Shown: positions 49,565 through 58,903 of the stretch, in pieces
How positions within the stretch are numbered: position 1 is the stretch's first letter
Layout: every line of letters begins with the position of its first letter
Origin: Lachnospiraceae bacterium
GTDB lineage: Bacteria > Bacillota > Clostridia > Lachnospirales > Lachnospiraceae
Reading direction: 5' to 3'
DNA: 64,000 nt
NCBI GenBank assembly: GCA_022652545.1
Contig: JALCRM010000008.1
Location: 62,001-126,000 of the forward strand
The notes under the pieces: generated by a model
What the model saw: the letters and a program-made list of their open reading frames with translations, nothing else
Database searches by the model: none
What the model was told of the DNA's origin: nothing
Translations under genes and position numbers: made by a program

Positions 49565-50632
49565 TTACTGCACGGAAGTTTCTCCGGCAAGCACCTTTTT
49601 ATAATCTTCGTAATTCTTCTTCAGAAGCGCCGGCGTGTCCAGCTCGTACGGGCACTTTTTGGTGCAGGCACGGCAGTTCAGGCAGTTTTCGATCTTCTTC
49701 ATCTTTTCCTGCCACTGCGGCGTGAGCCAGCTCTTCGAGGGCGCGCGCCGCAGCATCAGAGACATGCGTGCGCACTGGTTGATCTCGATGCCCGCCGGAC
49801 ACGGCATGCAGTATCCGCAGCCGCGGCAGAAATCGCCGGCCAGTTCCTTCCTGTCCTTTTCGATGAGGGCAGCAAGTTCCGGCGTCATGGACGGTGTTTT
49901 GTCCAGGAAGGACAGCCATTCGTCCAGTTCGCTCTCTTTCTGTATTCCCCAGATCGGCAGTACATTTTCAAACTGAGACATATAGGCCATGGCGATATCT
50001 GACCTGTTGATGAGTCCGCCGGCGAGGCCTTTCATGGCGATGAAGCCCGTATCCGTCCTGCCGCAGAGCGCGACAAGCTCCAGCTCTTTGTCGGAGGCCA
50101 GATAACTGAAGGGGAACTGCATCGTTTCGTAAAGTCCGGAGGATACGCATTCCAGGGCGACGGCAAGCTTGTGCGTGGTCACGCCGATGTGGCGGATCTT
50201 TCCCTGCTCGCGCGCTTCCAGCATGCACTCATACATCCCCGAGCCGTCGCCGGGGCGCCAGCACTGATCGACGCAGTGGAACTGGTAGACGTCGATGTGG
50301 TCCGTCTGCAGGAGGGAGAGCGAGGTCTCCAGATCCCTGCGGAAAGCTTCGGGCGTGCGGGCCTGTGTCTTGGAAGCGAGGAACACATTGTCGCGGATCG
50401 TGCCCGAGGCGCCTGCCGGTCCGTAATCGCCGGCGGGAGCCGAAAAGGCTTCTCCCAGTTTCTCCTCACTGTCGCTGTATGCGCGGGCGGTATCAAAATA
50501 CCTCATGCCGCCGGCGTAGGCTTTGCGCAGAATTCTGACTGCGTCTTCCTTTTCCGTACGCTGGATCGGCAGCGCGCCGAAAGCGTCCTGCGGAACGGTG
50601 ATCCCGGTTTTGCCAAGCGTAAGCTGTCTCAT
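49565..50632 (-). CDS. Aldo/keto reductase with C-terminal 4Fe-4S ferredoxin domain
   Basis: Oxidoreductase of 355 residues. ATG 50632 is preceded by ATGGAGGAAAAGGA; an in-frame ATG at 50650 precedes that site. The AKR tetrad is visible: Asp and Tyr in YFDTARAYSD, Lys in FLASKTQ and His in YQFHCVD. The C-terminal part carries CRGCGYCMPC and CLNCRACTKKCPY, two clusters of cysteines as in ferredoxin-like AKRs of anaerobes. Substrate unknown. It is last in a five-gene minus-strand run and converges with the GH106-like gene, with six bases between the stops. Confidence 0.88.
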   Translation of the reverse strand: MRQLTLGKTGITVPQDAFGALPIQRTEKEDAVRILRKAYAGGMRYFDTARAYSDSEEKLGEAFSAPAGDYGPAGASGTIRDNVFLASKTQARTPEAFRRDLETSLSLLQTDHIDVYQFHCVDQCWRPGDGSGMYECMLEAREQGKIRHIGVTTHKLAVALECVSSGLYETMQFPFSYLASDKELELVALCGRTDTGFIAMKGLAGGLINRSDIAMAYMSQFENVLPIWGIQKESELDEWLSFLDKTPSMTPELAALIEKDRKELAGDFCRGCGYCMPCPAGIEINQCARMSLMLRRAPSKSWLTPQWQEKMKKIENCLNCRACTKKCPYELDTPALLKKNYEDYKKVLAGETSVQ

Positions 50633-50650
50633 TCCTTTTCCTCCATTCAA

Positions 50651-51883
50651 TCATTCTATCTCCTGCTGCAGTTTTATGGCGCGTTCCACGGTGACGTCGG
50701 AATTGAAGTGCCTGTGTTCGCCCCAGCGGCCGAGTCCGTACACGCCGTGCCTGCGGGCAAAAGCAAGCAACTGTTCCATGATCGCCGGCTTGTCGATCGT
50801 ATTGAGCGGATAGGCGTACCGGTTCATATAGCGGAAATTTCCGTTGCCTTCCGTGCGCTCCGCGTTGGTCTCCGTCCAGCAGCCGCGGCTGCCGGGCAGG
50901 AAATTGCGCCGTTCCAGTACGCGGTGATAGGAGAGGGCCGGATCGGGGCAGTAGATCCACTGCGCGTCGCTGTCCGGATACGGGTCGTCTTCCCGGTATT
51001 CGATCTGCAGGGCGCTCGTGCGGAGCCGCGCCGTGCTGCGCCGCAGTTCCTCCGGCATGCCGTCCAGTCTGTCAAAACATGTCCAGGGGATCGTATTGAC
51101 GACGATCCCCGCGGTGACGGAAAACGTATCTGCGTTCCCGCGGGCGGTGACCGTGCGCGTATCGAAATCGAGGCCGGTCACCGTGCAGCCGGTCTTCAGG
51201 TGTGTGCCGAGGCGTTCTCCCATGCGCAGCCAGACTTCGCCGTAGCCGTATTTTTTCGGATAGTAGAATTGCGCGTGGCCTGGCTGTTTTGCGTAAGCCC
51301 TGTGTTCGCGGCAGCTGCGCAGCGTGTCCCCGTAGGAGACGTCCGGCAGCTTGGAGAGCCAGTACGTGCCGAGCTGGTCGAGATCGTGTGAAAACATCTT
51401 GCGGTTGTAGGGGAGCATGTAGTCTTCCGCGATCCGCCTGCCCAGTTTCCAGACGATCCAGTCCGTGAATTTTTCCGGTGCGGGGAGGCCGAGGCAGCAG
51501 CCCGCTTTGGCGATCGAATGCAGGTACGCCTCCCGGTCGGCTTCCGGAAACTGCCAGATATTTGCTTCAAAGGGGTGGTCGATCAGCTGCCCGCGCACAT
51601 CGATTTTGCTGCAGCGCGTATAAAGGTCCCATTCGCTGCGGGGCATGAAGCGGAAGAGATAATCGTCGATCCACGGGCTGCGAACGTCGAGAAAATGTCC
51701 GCCGCCGATATCGAGCGGCGCACCCGCAGCCTCTTCGCTGCGGCAGAGGCCGCCGGCCGTCTCTTCCTTTTCGAGGACGAGAAACGAGTCCACGCCCGCG
51801 TCCAGCAGGCGGTTCGCAAAGGTCAGGCCTGCCGGACCGGCGCCCAGGATCACATATTTATAATCCTCCGCGCTGCCGTTCAT
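50651..51883 (-). CDS. FAD-dependent amine-oxidase/UDP-galactopyranose-mutase-like oxidoreductase
   Basis: Flavoprotein of 410 residues. The dinucleotide-binding start VILGAGPAGLTFANRL and the acidic end of the second strand (VLEKEETAGGLCRS) define the family; GGGHFLDV and the C-terminal GLGRWGEHRHFNSDVTVE complete the FAD site. This group includes protoporphyrinogen-oxidase-like and UDP-galactopyranose-mutase-like proteins often found next to GT2 genes for cell-envelope glycans. Its ATG overlaps the stop of the GT2 gene (ATGA). Probably modifies a lipid-linked or nucleotide sugar, but no substrate can be read. Confidence 0.78.
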   Translation of the reverse strand: MNGSAEDYKYVILGAGPAGLTFANRLLDAGVDSFLVLEKEETAGGLCRSEEAAGAPLDIGGGHFLDVRSPWIDDYLFRFMPRSEWDLYTRCSKIDVRGQLIDHPFEANIWQFPEADREAYLHSIAKAGCCLGLPAPEKFTDWIVWKLGRRIAEDYMLPYNRKMFSHDLDQLGTYWLSKLPDVSYGDTLRSCREHRAYAKQPGHAQFYYPKKYGYGEVWLRMGERLGTHLKTGCTVTGLDFDTRTVTARGNADTFSVTAGIVVNTIPWTCFDRLDGMPEELRRSTARLRTSALQIEYREDDPYPDSDAQWIYCPDPALSYHRVLERRNFLPGSRGCWTETNAERTEGNGNFRYMNRYAYPLNTIDKPAIMEQLLAFARRHGVYGLGRWGEHRHFNSDVTVERAIKLQQEIE

Positions 51884-52689
51884 GGTCTGCCGTCTCCTTT
51901 GCAGGATGCCCGATCTGAGGACACTGCAGCAGCGGCATCCACAGCGGCGGTACCCGGTGCTTCCTGCGGCGCCGCGGGCAGACGCACTGCGCTTTCATGC
52001 TTTTTCAGACAGAACAGGATGTGCAGGGCTTCGGTCACGGACTTTGCCTTCAGGCTCGAAGAGCCGCCCGTGTAATTGATCGGGACTTCCACGGTCTTCA
52101 GACCGCGGCAGTAGAAACGCATCTCGGTCTGGTACATGTGGCCGCGGGAAAGGAAGGCATCGAGATCGAGCTGTTCGAGCACCTTCCTCTGGAAGCCCTC
52201 AAAACCGCTTGTCATGTCGTGCAGGTGTGTGCCGAGCACCAGGTTGGCGAGCCAGGTCCCGCCCTTGCTGAGGACGCGCCTGTACCAGGGATGGTGTTCG
52301 ATGCCGCCGCCGCGGATGAAGCGGGAGCCCCAGACGCAGTCGTAGCCGGCATCCAGTTTTTCAATGAATTCACTGATCTCGGAAGGCTTGTGGCTCATGC
52401 CGCCGTCCATTTCGATGATGTGCTGCGCACCGTCCGCCAGCGCGCATTTGAAGCCATAAAGATAGCAGGATACGACACCCCGCGATTCTTTGTAGAAGAG
52501 CTTATGCACACGCCCGTCCGTTTCACGTTCCAGGGTGTCGATGATCTTCGGCGTGTCATCGTGCGAAAAGGCATCGACGACGGGGTAGACATACAGGTTG
52601 TCATAGGGGAGCGCAAGGATCTCCCTGAGCTCTTCTTCCAGCGTGCCGGCTTCGTTGGCCACCGGCATGACGACGATTGTTTTGACCAA
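51880..52689 (-). CDS. Glycosyltransferase family 2
   Basis: GT-A fold transferase, 269 residues. It opens IVVMPVANEAGTLEEEL, the usual GT2 first strand; the nucleotide-binding segment is EMDGGMSHKPSEI, with DGG in place of the common DADxQH motif, and YTGGSSSLK lies near the C-terminus. It probably adds a sugar to a polyprenyl phosphate or lipid (DPM1-like). The C-terminal ~30 residues are Ala/Pro-rich. Neighbours, a multi-spanning membrane protein upstream and an FAD enzyme downstream, suggest an envelope glycan route. Confidence 0.82.
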   Translation of the reverse strand: MVKTIVVMPVANEAGTLEEELREILALPYDNLYVYPVVDAFSHDDTPKIIDTLERETDGRVHKLFYKESRGVVSCYLYGFKCALADGAQHIIEMDGGMSHKPSEISEFIEKLDAGYDCVWGSRFIRGGGIEHHPWYRRVLSKGGTWLANLVLGTHLHDMTSGFEGFQRKVLEQLDLDAFLSRGHMYQTEMRFYCRGLKTVEVPINYTGGSSSLKAKSVTEALHILFCLKKHESAVRLPAAPQEAPGTAAVDAAAAVSSDRASCKGDGRP

Positions 52690-52718
52690 TTTTGTTCTCC
52701 GATCCAGCTTATATTTTG

Positions 52719-54470
52719 TCAGTGTATGAATAATTTAAAATAATTGAGCGCATCCTCCGTCAGCGGCAGCCACGTCAGATCGTGGAACTTCCCGAGCGTG
52801 GCGGTGTAGACGAGCACGCCGGCCGTGAGCCAGGGGTGTGCGGCAATGTACTGCGAGGGACGCACCAGAATGCTCCGCGCGCCCGCGAGGTCGCAGGCGA
52901 GCACGATGAACAGGCAGGCGAACCATGTGATGCCGGCGGCCAGGAACCAGCGTCCCCAGTCCACATTCAGCGCAAATTCCGGCAGAATGAACAGAAAACC
53001 GAGGAAGATCCAGGTGACGGGGTTGCGCAGCAAAAGAGACAGCTTTCGCTTCCCGGCGCCGGGCAGGACGGCACTGCGTCCGCGTTTCCAGATGTTTTTC
53101 CAGAGCCAGAGCAGGATGACGATGGCGGGCATCGTGAAGACGATGGTGAGCGCGGTATGGATGAGCGGCAGATTGTAGCCGTATTCGTTTTTGATAAGGC
53201 CGTACATCGTGCTGCGGTAGGTCGTGCCCATGTCGGAAAAATATTCATAGCGCAGGGCGTCCGCAGAGGTATCGATGTTAATGTCCGTCCCCTTTGTGAT
53301 CGCTTTGGAAAGCGCCTTTACGCTGCCGTAGAGCTTCGAACCGCGGAACACCTTCGTGCCGTAAAACTGCATGCATGCGAAAGCCGCGGCGGTGATGAGA
53401 AAATTGGCGCCCAGCGCAAGCAGGCCGCGCAGGTCCCAGCCCGGCACTTTCGGCAGCCCCGCCGCGTCTTTTCCGCGGAAGGCCCTCGTGAGCAGCATGC
53501 ACAGTACGATCGGGTAAAACGTGAAGAAATTGCCCTGGTGCGTCAGCACCATACAGACGGAGAAGAAGGTGATGCAGAGATTGCCGGCCAAAGGACGGCG
53601 GGGCAGTACGGTCACGCCGAACCAGACGCTGAGCAGCGCAAACAGAATACCGAACGTGTCAAAGCGCGTGTACTGGATCGCGACGGCTTCCGGGGAACAG
53701 GGGCCCACGAGAAAAAGAAGGAGGAGGAAAATGACGGCTGTCCGGATACTTTTATCACTGCGGCGGACCAGTCTGCCGAAAAGAAACGCGAGCAGAACGG
53801 ACATCGCAAGCATGACCACACAGAGAAAACCGGTCACAAAACTTTCAGTCAGATACCCCGGATGGATCAGCTTCAGGAACGAGCCGATGAGCATGCGGGA
53901 ACCGAAGCCCATCGAGTAGTCCATGGCGTACCAGGCGGACTGCCAGGTGCCGCCTACCCCGCCGATCCCAACGGTGTTGCGGTACATTTCAAACAGGCAG
54001 ATGAAGAAAAAGACAAGCTCCCAGCGGCACCGGGAGAGCAGCGCACACAGTGCCGCTGCTGCCCGTACAGGCCATGCGGCCCGAACCGGACAGGCTTCCT
54101 GGGAGGCTGCGGCTGCGGACAGCCGGGCAGCTTTGTCAAACAGGATCGCCGCCAGGTCGACGACGGCGCAGGCGACGGCACAGACAAGCAGTATGCCCGC
54201 ACATTCGCGCAGGCACAGCTCTATGACGTACCTTCCGGAAGAGTATACCGAGAGATCCGCGACGGTATGGCTGTTGCGGAACATGATATAACCCGAAAGC
54301 ATCAGTACGGCCACAGCCGATACGATGCGCGCAATGCGGGTCTGCATCGCCGACAGATGTTTTGACTTAAGAAACCGGCACTGAACGAGGAACAGGATCA
54401 GGACGGTCAGATAATAAAACGTGAAGCGGTGATAGATATAAAAGTTGTCTATGAGCTGGCGAGAAGTCAT
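52719..54470 (-). CDS. Polytopic membrane protein, unknown (possibly GT-C type)
   Basis: I do not recognise this 583-residue protein with certainty. It has about twelve hydrophobic segments and large polar loops. Polyprenyl-sugar-dependent GT-C transferases have this architecture, and the gene is followed by a GT2, but a clear catalytic Asp motif in the first loop is not visible. One loop contains the conserved-looking phrase YTRFDTFGI, another FRNSHTVADLSVYSSGRYV. Start 54470 is 14 bases after the GDSL stop, with GGGTAAGGT as a weak ribosome site. Membrane-embedded sugar transfer for cell-surface glycans is only one possibility. Confidence 0.6.
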   Translation of the reverse strand: MTSRQLIDNFYIYHRFTFYYLTVLILFLVQCRFLKSKHLSAMQTRIARIVSAVAVLMLSGYIMFRNSHTVADLSVYSSGRYVIELCLRECAGILLVCAVACAVVDLAAILFDKAARLSAAAASQEACPVRAAWPVRAAAALCALLSRCRWELVFFFICLFEMYRNTVGIGGVGGTWQSAWYAMDYSMGFGSRMLIGSFLKLIHPGYLTESFVTGFLCVVMLAMSVLLAFLFGRLVRRSDKSIRTAVIFLLLLFLVGPCSPEAVAIQYTRFDTFGILFALLSVWFGVTVLPRRPLAGNLCITFFSVCMVLTHQGNFFTFYPIVLCMLLTRAFRGKDAAGLPKVPGWDLRGLLALGANFLITAAAFACMQFYGTKVFRGSKLYGSVKALSKAITKGTDINIDTSADALRYEYFSDMGTTYRSTMYGLIKNEYGYNLPLIHTALTIVFTMPAIVILLWLWKNIWKRGRSAVLPGAGKRKLSLLLRNPVTWIFLGFLFILPEFALNVDWGRWFLAAGITWFACLFIVLACDLAGARSILVRPSQYIAAHPWLTAGVLVYTATLGKFHDLTWLPLTEDALNYFKLFIH

Positions 54471-54484
54471 ACCTTACCCGTTGA

Positions 54485-55684
54485 TCATTTGCTTCTTGTC
54501 GCGGCGACGGACTTCCAGTCAACAGTGTCGAGGTCCGTATCCGCATCTATCGTGTAGCCCTGCGTCCTGAGCACGATACGGGAGAGCATCTGTGCATAGA
54601 CCTTGCGTCCGTTCTCGTTCAGGTGCAGGCCGTCCTGCAGGTAATCGTCCGCGTTGGAACTTGTCATGTGCAGCCAGTCGTAGGCATTCATGTAGCTGAT
54701 GCCCATGGTCTGCGCGACGTTGCAGGCGGCGCAGCAGTAGTCATACAGCGTGCCGATGCCGTTGCTGGTCATGTTGCTGTCGCCGAGGTATTTGTGTCCG
54801 GTTCCGAAAAACTGCGCATAAGTCGGTGCGCAGAGGATGACTTTGGCGTTCGGGTACGCTTTCTGCAGCTGCGTGATGCCGCTGTAAAGAGCGCCCACAT
54901 AGGTGTCCTGCCTGTAGAGGTCGCTCAGCTCGGACTTCTGGAAGTAGTCATTGGCACCGTATTCCACGATGAAGACATCTGTTTTGGAAAGGTCGCAGGA
55001 TTCGTAGACGTCGTAGGAATGATAGCTTTTGAAGAACGAAGGGTCGACTTTGCCGGTCGCGCACATGACCATGCCCATGAAGGAACGGGAGGTCCAGTTG
55101 GAAGCAGTCATATAGCGCTCCTCGTTCGGCAGCGTGGCCGCAGCCGTACCGCCCATGGCGCAGTTGTAGATCTTGGCCTGGCAGTACTTGGAAACGAGAT
55201 AAGCGATACCGGTGCCGTCGCGGGCATTGTCGAACTGGCTGTCGCCGAAGACCACGATCTGCATCTGCCTGCCCTTTGTATTGGTGATGTACTGCGTTTC
55301 GGCCTGGACTTCTTCGTCCTTGGACTGTGCGGTGGCGGAAGAGTCCGTGTTGCTGATCTCTTTTGTGTCAACCTTTGTCGAACCGGAGTCGGAGACTTCC
55401 CTGTAACTTACGGCGACCGAAGCGGAAGTGACTTCCGACGAACTTTCGGCGGAATCCGCGACCACACTGTCTGCGGCTGCCGATTCGGAACCGGCGGAAG
55501 TCGCGGCATCCGCGGCAGAAGCAGCGGATGAGGCAGAAGACACTGCCGCGGCGCTGTCTGCCCGGCCGGCTGCCGTGGAAGAAGTATCTGCGGAAGCAGT
55601 ACCGGCACTGCCGCATGCGGAAAGAAGCATGGTACAGGCGGTCACTGCAGCAGTCAAAACATATTTTGTCCTTTTAAAAAGCAT
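54485..55684 (-). CDS. SGNH/GDSL-type hydrolase lipoprotein
   Basis: Surface-anchored esterase-like protein, 399 residues. ATG 55684 follows GGAGGATCATA; a longer frame to 55756 lacks a ribosome site. The signal peptide MLFKRTKYVLTAAVTACTM is followed by the lipobox LLSACGSAG, then about 100 residues of Ser/Ala/Asp tether. Catalytic motifs: VVFGDSQFDN (Ser), YGANDYF (block III Asn) and DGLHLNENG (Asp-His). It likely removes acyl groups from cell-wall polysaccharide or environmental glycans. First gene of the minus-strand operon; an extended -10 promoter lies upstream. Confidence 0.85.
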   Translation of the reverse strand: MLFKRTKYVLTAAVTACTMLLSACGSAGTASADTSSTAAGRADSAAAVSSASSAASAADAATSAGSESAAADSVVADSAESSSEVTSASVAVSYREVSDSGSTKVDTKEISNTDSSATAQSKDEEVQAETQYITNTKGRQMQIVVFGDSQFDNARDGTGIAYLVSKYCQAKIYNCAMGGTAAATLPNEERYMTASNWTSRSFMGMVMCATGKVDPSFFKSYHSYDVYESCDLSKTDVFIVEYGANDYFQKSELSDLYRQDTYVGALYSGITQLQKAYPNAKVILCAPTYAQFFGTGHKYLGDSNMTSNGIGTLYDYCCAACNVAQTMGISYMNAYDWLHMTSSNADDYLQDGLHLNENGRKVYAQMLSRIVLRTQGYTIDADTDLDTVDWKSVAATRSK

Positions 55685-55785
55685 TATGATCCTCCGTTTT
55701 ATTCGCGCATGCAGAACCGCTGTGCGGCAGGCCGGAACCGGCCAGGAAGCCGGCATGCGGAGGCTCCCGTCAGTAAAGCTACGTT

Positions 55786-55794
55786 ATTATAACA
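55786..55794 (-). promoter_or_regulatory. Extended -10 promoter element for the GDSL gene
   Basis: On the minus strand, TGTTATAAT (55794-55786) is a perfect TATAAT with the TGn extension. No clear -35 is visible, which is usual for extended -10 promoters. Transcription would start near 55779, giving a leader of about 95 bases. Confidence 0.5.
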
Positions 55795-55906
55795 CATTCA
55801 CGCTCCATTCGTGCGTTTGCCTTTACTTTTCGGGCAGATACGGTCTATTATTATTCTGCATAGTTATCTTATTTTAAATTCAGTTTCGTATAACGGAGAA
55901 TCCAAA

Positions 55907-56821
55907 ATGCAGGAAAATGCAGGCGGCGAAAGCCATCAGGAACAGGATAAGAGCGAAAAGAAGCAGCGCAGGGGCTTTCTGTTCTTTCTCATTCCCGCGG
56001 CGCTGATCACGGCAATGGCAGTATTCGGAGGACTGGCACTTCACGACTATCTCGAATACCAGGCGGCGAAGAACGAGTACAGTTCCCTGGATGAATATAT
56101 TTCGGAGGCTGCGGCAACAGCTTCTTCTGCCGAGACCGGCACTACGGAAGAAGCCGCAGAGGCAATGACCGAAGCGGACAGCAGCACACTGGAAGGCGAG
56201 GAAGTGACACCGATCACCTACCCCGACCTGAAGATTGACTATGACAGTCTTATGAAGACAAATGCCGCATTTGCGGGCGTTCTGTATGTACCGGCCGTCA
56301 AGATCAGATACCCTTTTGTACAGGGCAAGGACGACAGCGAATATCTGCACAAGACCTTCCGCGGCACCTACAATTTTGCCGGCTGCGTTTTTATGGAGAG
56401 CCAGGCCAGCAAAGACCTCACTGACAGCAACACGATCATCTACGGACATAATATGAAGGACGGCACCATGTTCGGACGGCTCAAGCAGTTCGTATACCAG
56501 AGCGGCCTGTGTGCCACGGATCCGTATATCTATGTTTACACGAAGGAAAAAGTACTGAAATATGAGATCTTTTCCTATTATATATCGGATGTTTACAGCG
56601 ATGCCTACATTGCTTTCGACAACGCTGACAAGGATGCCTACGATGCCTATGTCGCGGCGGCACTGAAGCGTTCCCAGTATCCGGAATATAATAAGGAAGA
56701 CATTGATTTTTCGAAGTATCCGCATCTGCTGACGCTGTCCACGTGTTCGGGAACGAACCATATCGACCGGTTCCTCGTACACGCGGCATTGATCGGCGAA
56801 GCCGCAGAAGCCACAGACTGA
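55907..56821 (+). CDS. Class B sortase
   Basis: Membrane-anchored transpeptidase, 304 residues, that attaches surface proteins to the cell wall. ATG 55907 is preceded by CGGAGAATCC; the frame is open further upstream without ribosome site. A basic N-terminus and one membrane segment (GFLFFLIPAALITAMAVF, about 22-42) are followed by an acidic, Thr/Glu-rich tether and the catalytic domain. His is in YGHNMKDGTMFG, the catalytic Cys in LSTCSGTN and the Arg in DRFLVHA, all complete. The giant surface protein at 59249 is a plausible client. Confidence 0.9.
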   Translation: MQENAGGESHQEQDKSEKKQRRGFLFFLIPAALITAMAVFGGLALHDYLEYQAAKNEYSSLDEYISEAAATASSAETGTTEEAAEAMTEADSSTLEGEEVTPITYPDLKIDYDSLMKTNAAFAGVLYVPAVKIRYPFVQGKDDSEYLHKTFRGTYNFAGCVFMESQASKDLTDSNTIIYGHNMKDGTMFGRLKQFVYQSGLCATDPYIYVYTKEKVLKYEIFSYYISDVYSDAYIAFDNADKDAYDAYVAAALKRSQYPEYNKEDIDFSKYPHLLTLSTCSGTNHIDRFLVHAALIGEAAEATD

Positions 56822-56851
56822 CGGCGTTCAGGACTAAGAGGGGGCAGGGAC

Positions 56852-57598
56852 TTGTTCACTATCCTCGTCTGTGACAATGACAGTGAAGATCTTCAGCAGA
56901 TCCGTGTGTGCCTGAACCGTTATGCGGAGGAAAACACGGAACGGGAGTGTGCGGTCTTTTATCAGCAGAACGCCATCGACGTACGCGACCGGATCGGCAG
57001 GGGCGAGCGGTACGACATCTATCTGCTGGATATTGTGATGCCTGCGCTGAGCGGGATCGACCTTGCGAAGGAGATCAGGTTGGTACAGCCTGACGCCTCC
57101 ATCATTTTCATCACCATGTCCAGGGAGTTTGCGCTCGACGCCTATGGCCTGCAGGCCATGTCCTATCTGCTGAAGCCCGTCGCTTACAGCGAGCTGAAGC
57201 GTGCGCTGGAAGCAGCCTTTATACTCTGTGAACATGCGCGGCGCAGCGTGGTCTCCATCAAGGGCAAGGACGGAAATATCCGTTCCGTGACTGCTGCGGA
57301 CATCATGTATGTGGAGAACGACCGCAGGAGCCCGGTCTACCATCTGGTGACGGGGGAAAAGATCACCGGTCCCCTTGTGCGCGGTACCTTCGAAGAGGCA
57401 GTCGGCGCAGTGCTGAATGAGTCGGCTTTCGTACAGCCGCATAAATCCTTCATTATCAATATGAAGTACATCCATTCGCTGTCGGCAGACATGATCACGC
57501 TGGATGACGGCACGGAAGTCCCGGTCAGCCAGAAAAACTCCGCTTCGACAAGAAAAAGCTACCTCGATTACCTGTCAAAACTGGGCGGAAAGGACTGA
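56852..57598 (+). CDS. LytTR-family response regulator (AgrA/LytR-like)
   Basis: DNA-binding response regulator, 248 residues, with a TTG start at 56852 after AGAGGGGGCAGGG. Receiver domain about 1-120 with the phosphorylated Asp in YLLDIVMP; LytTR DNA-binding domain about 140-240 (VVSIKGKDGNI and YVENDRRS, with the end SFIINMKYI). The kinase gene begins four bases after its stop, so the two form a two-component pair, a layout typical of peptide or surface-signal sensing in Firmicutes. Candidate targets are the sortase and the surface protein nearby. Confidence 0.88.
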   Translation: MFTILVCDNDSEDLQQIRVCLNRYAEENTERECAVFYQQNAIDVRDRIGRGERYDIYLLDIVMPALSGIDLAKEIRLVQPDASIIFITMSREFALDAYGLQAMSYLLKPVAYSELKRALEAAFILCEHARRSVVSIKGKDGNIRSVTAADIMYVENDRRSPVYHLVTGEKITGPLVRGTFEEAVGAVLNESAFVQPHKSFIINMKYIHSLSADMITLDDGTEVPVSQKNSASTRKSYLDYLSKLGGKD

Positions 57599-57601
57599 GA
57601 T

Positions 57602-58903
57602 TTGGAGCTTCCCCTGTTTCTGTATACGGACTACCGCATTTCCCTGGCATATCTGCTGCTCTTTCTGTATCTCTTTACGCCGCAGCGCTATAAGAAGCTG
57701 CCGGCGCTGCTCATCATTGCCGCCTGTTTTGGCGGCGTTTCGGCACTGGATTACTTTATGGTCTTCCGACACGCCCAGGGCGCCAGCGTGCCGATCACGC
57801 TGCTCGAATGCCTGATCGTGCAGGCTACGGCCTTTCTGCTGGCAAAATACCGGGATTTCCGCGCACTGTGCAGCGGACTTTTCAGTGCCGTGTATGTTTT
57901 GCCCGGAAATGTCATCGCGTCTGCGATCTATGTAACAGCGGGAAGAGCCGGCGCTGCTCTGGCCACGCAGGCCGCGGTGCATACGGTCATTCTGTTTCTC
58001 GCGGTGCATTATTTCCGCAGGGCGTATCTCCTGTCGCAGGAAGAGATGCCCGACATCCACTGGGGAAACATGTGCCTGCAGCCTGCTTTTTACTATATGG
58101 CAACCTACGCCCTTACGGTCTGGCCGATCAATATCTACCGCATCCACGATATTGCCATTCCGGTTCTCATCGTCATGATCCCGCTGTCTCTTTCCCTGAT
58201 CACCAATATGCATATCCTCACGAGGGAACGGAAGGAAATGAGGCTGGAGCAGCAGAACACCGTGCTTTGCACCTATCGTGACGGTATGAAGAAGGGAATG
58301 GAGATCCTGGAGGAGACAGAAGAGAAAACGGCGATCCTGCGGCATGATCTGCGGCACAAAGCCGTGATGGCGAATGCCTATATAGAGGAGGGTGAATACG
58401 AAAAACTGCGTGAACTTCTCCGGGAGACCGGACAGACGTTGGACCGTACGGTTACGGAGCGCTTCTGCAACAACGTGGCGGTGAACGGCGTGCTGGCGAT
58501 CCACGCGGAGCACGCGAGAAAGGCAGGGATCCGGTTCGACTGCATGTCCTGTCCCATCGGGAAGCTGGGCGTGCCCGAAGAGGATTTCGCAACTGCAGTT
58601 TCCAATCTTGTGGAAAACGCGGTCCATGCAGCGGAGAAAACAGAAGACAGCGGGCAGCGTACCGTAAAGGTGCGGATCATTCAGGTAAAAGGCCAGCTGC
58701 TAACCACGGTGGTCAATCCGTATGCCGGCAGACTGAAGATCTCATCCGCAACGGGACTGCCGTCTTCAGAGGACGGCAGCGGGCACGGCTTCGGCCTGAT
58801 CAGTGTACAGAAATTTGCGGAAGACAGTCATGCAGTCTTCGATTACAGCGCTGAAAACGGCATTTTTACGGCACGTCTCCTCGTTCCCTGCGGGACTGAC
58901 TGA
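57602..58903 (+). CDS. Sensor histidine kinase, GHKL type (AgrC-like)
   Basis: Membrane sensor kinase, 433 residues, TTG start at 57602 with AAAGGA upstream. The first ~210 residues contain about six hydrophobic segments (AgrC-like sensor), followed by a coiled region and the phospho-acceptor His in ILRHDLRHK near residue 247. The ATP domain shows the N-box NLVENAVHAAE and a glycine-rich GSGHGFGLI. It pairs with the LytTR regulator upstream. No processing protease or peptide precursor gene was seen next to it, so the signal is unknown. Confidence 0.88.
   Translation: MELPLFLYTDYRISLAYLLLFLYLFTPQRYKKLPALLIIAACFGGVSALDYFMVFRHAQGASVPITLLECLIVQATAFLLAKYRDFRALCSGLFSAVYVLPGNVIASAIYVTAGRAGAALATQAAVHTVILFLAVHYFRRAYLLSQEEMPDIHWGNMCLQPAFYYMATYALTVWPINIYRIHDIAIPVLIVMIPLSLSLITNMHILTRERKEMRLEQQNTVLCTYRDGMKKGMEILEETEEKTAILRHDLRHKAVMANAYIEEGEYEKLRELLRETGQTLDRTVTERFCNNVAVNGVLAIHAEHARKAGIRFDCMSCPIGKLGVPEEDFATAVSNLVENAVHAAEKTEDSGQRTVKVRIIQVKGQLLTTVVNPYAGRLKISSATGLPSSEDGSGHGFGLISVQKFAEDSHAVFDYSAENGIFTARLLVPCGTD

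Noticed and set aside
49559-49571. Small hairpin GCAGTTTTACTGC between the convergent GH106-like and AKR genes.
   Set aside because: A five-base stem with a three-base loop is too weak to call a terminator.
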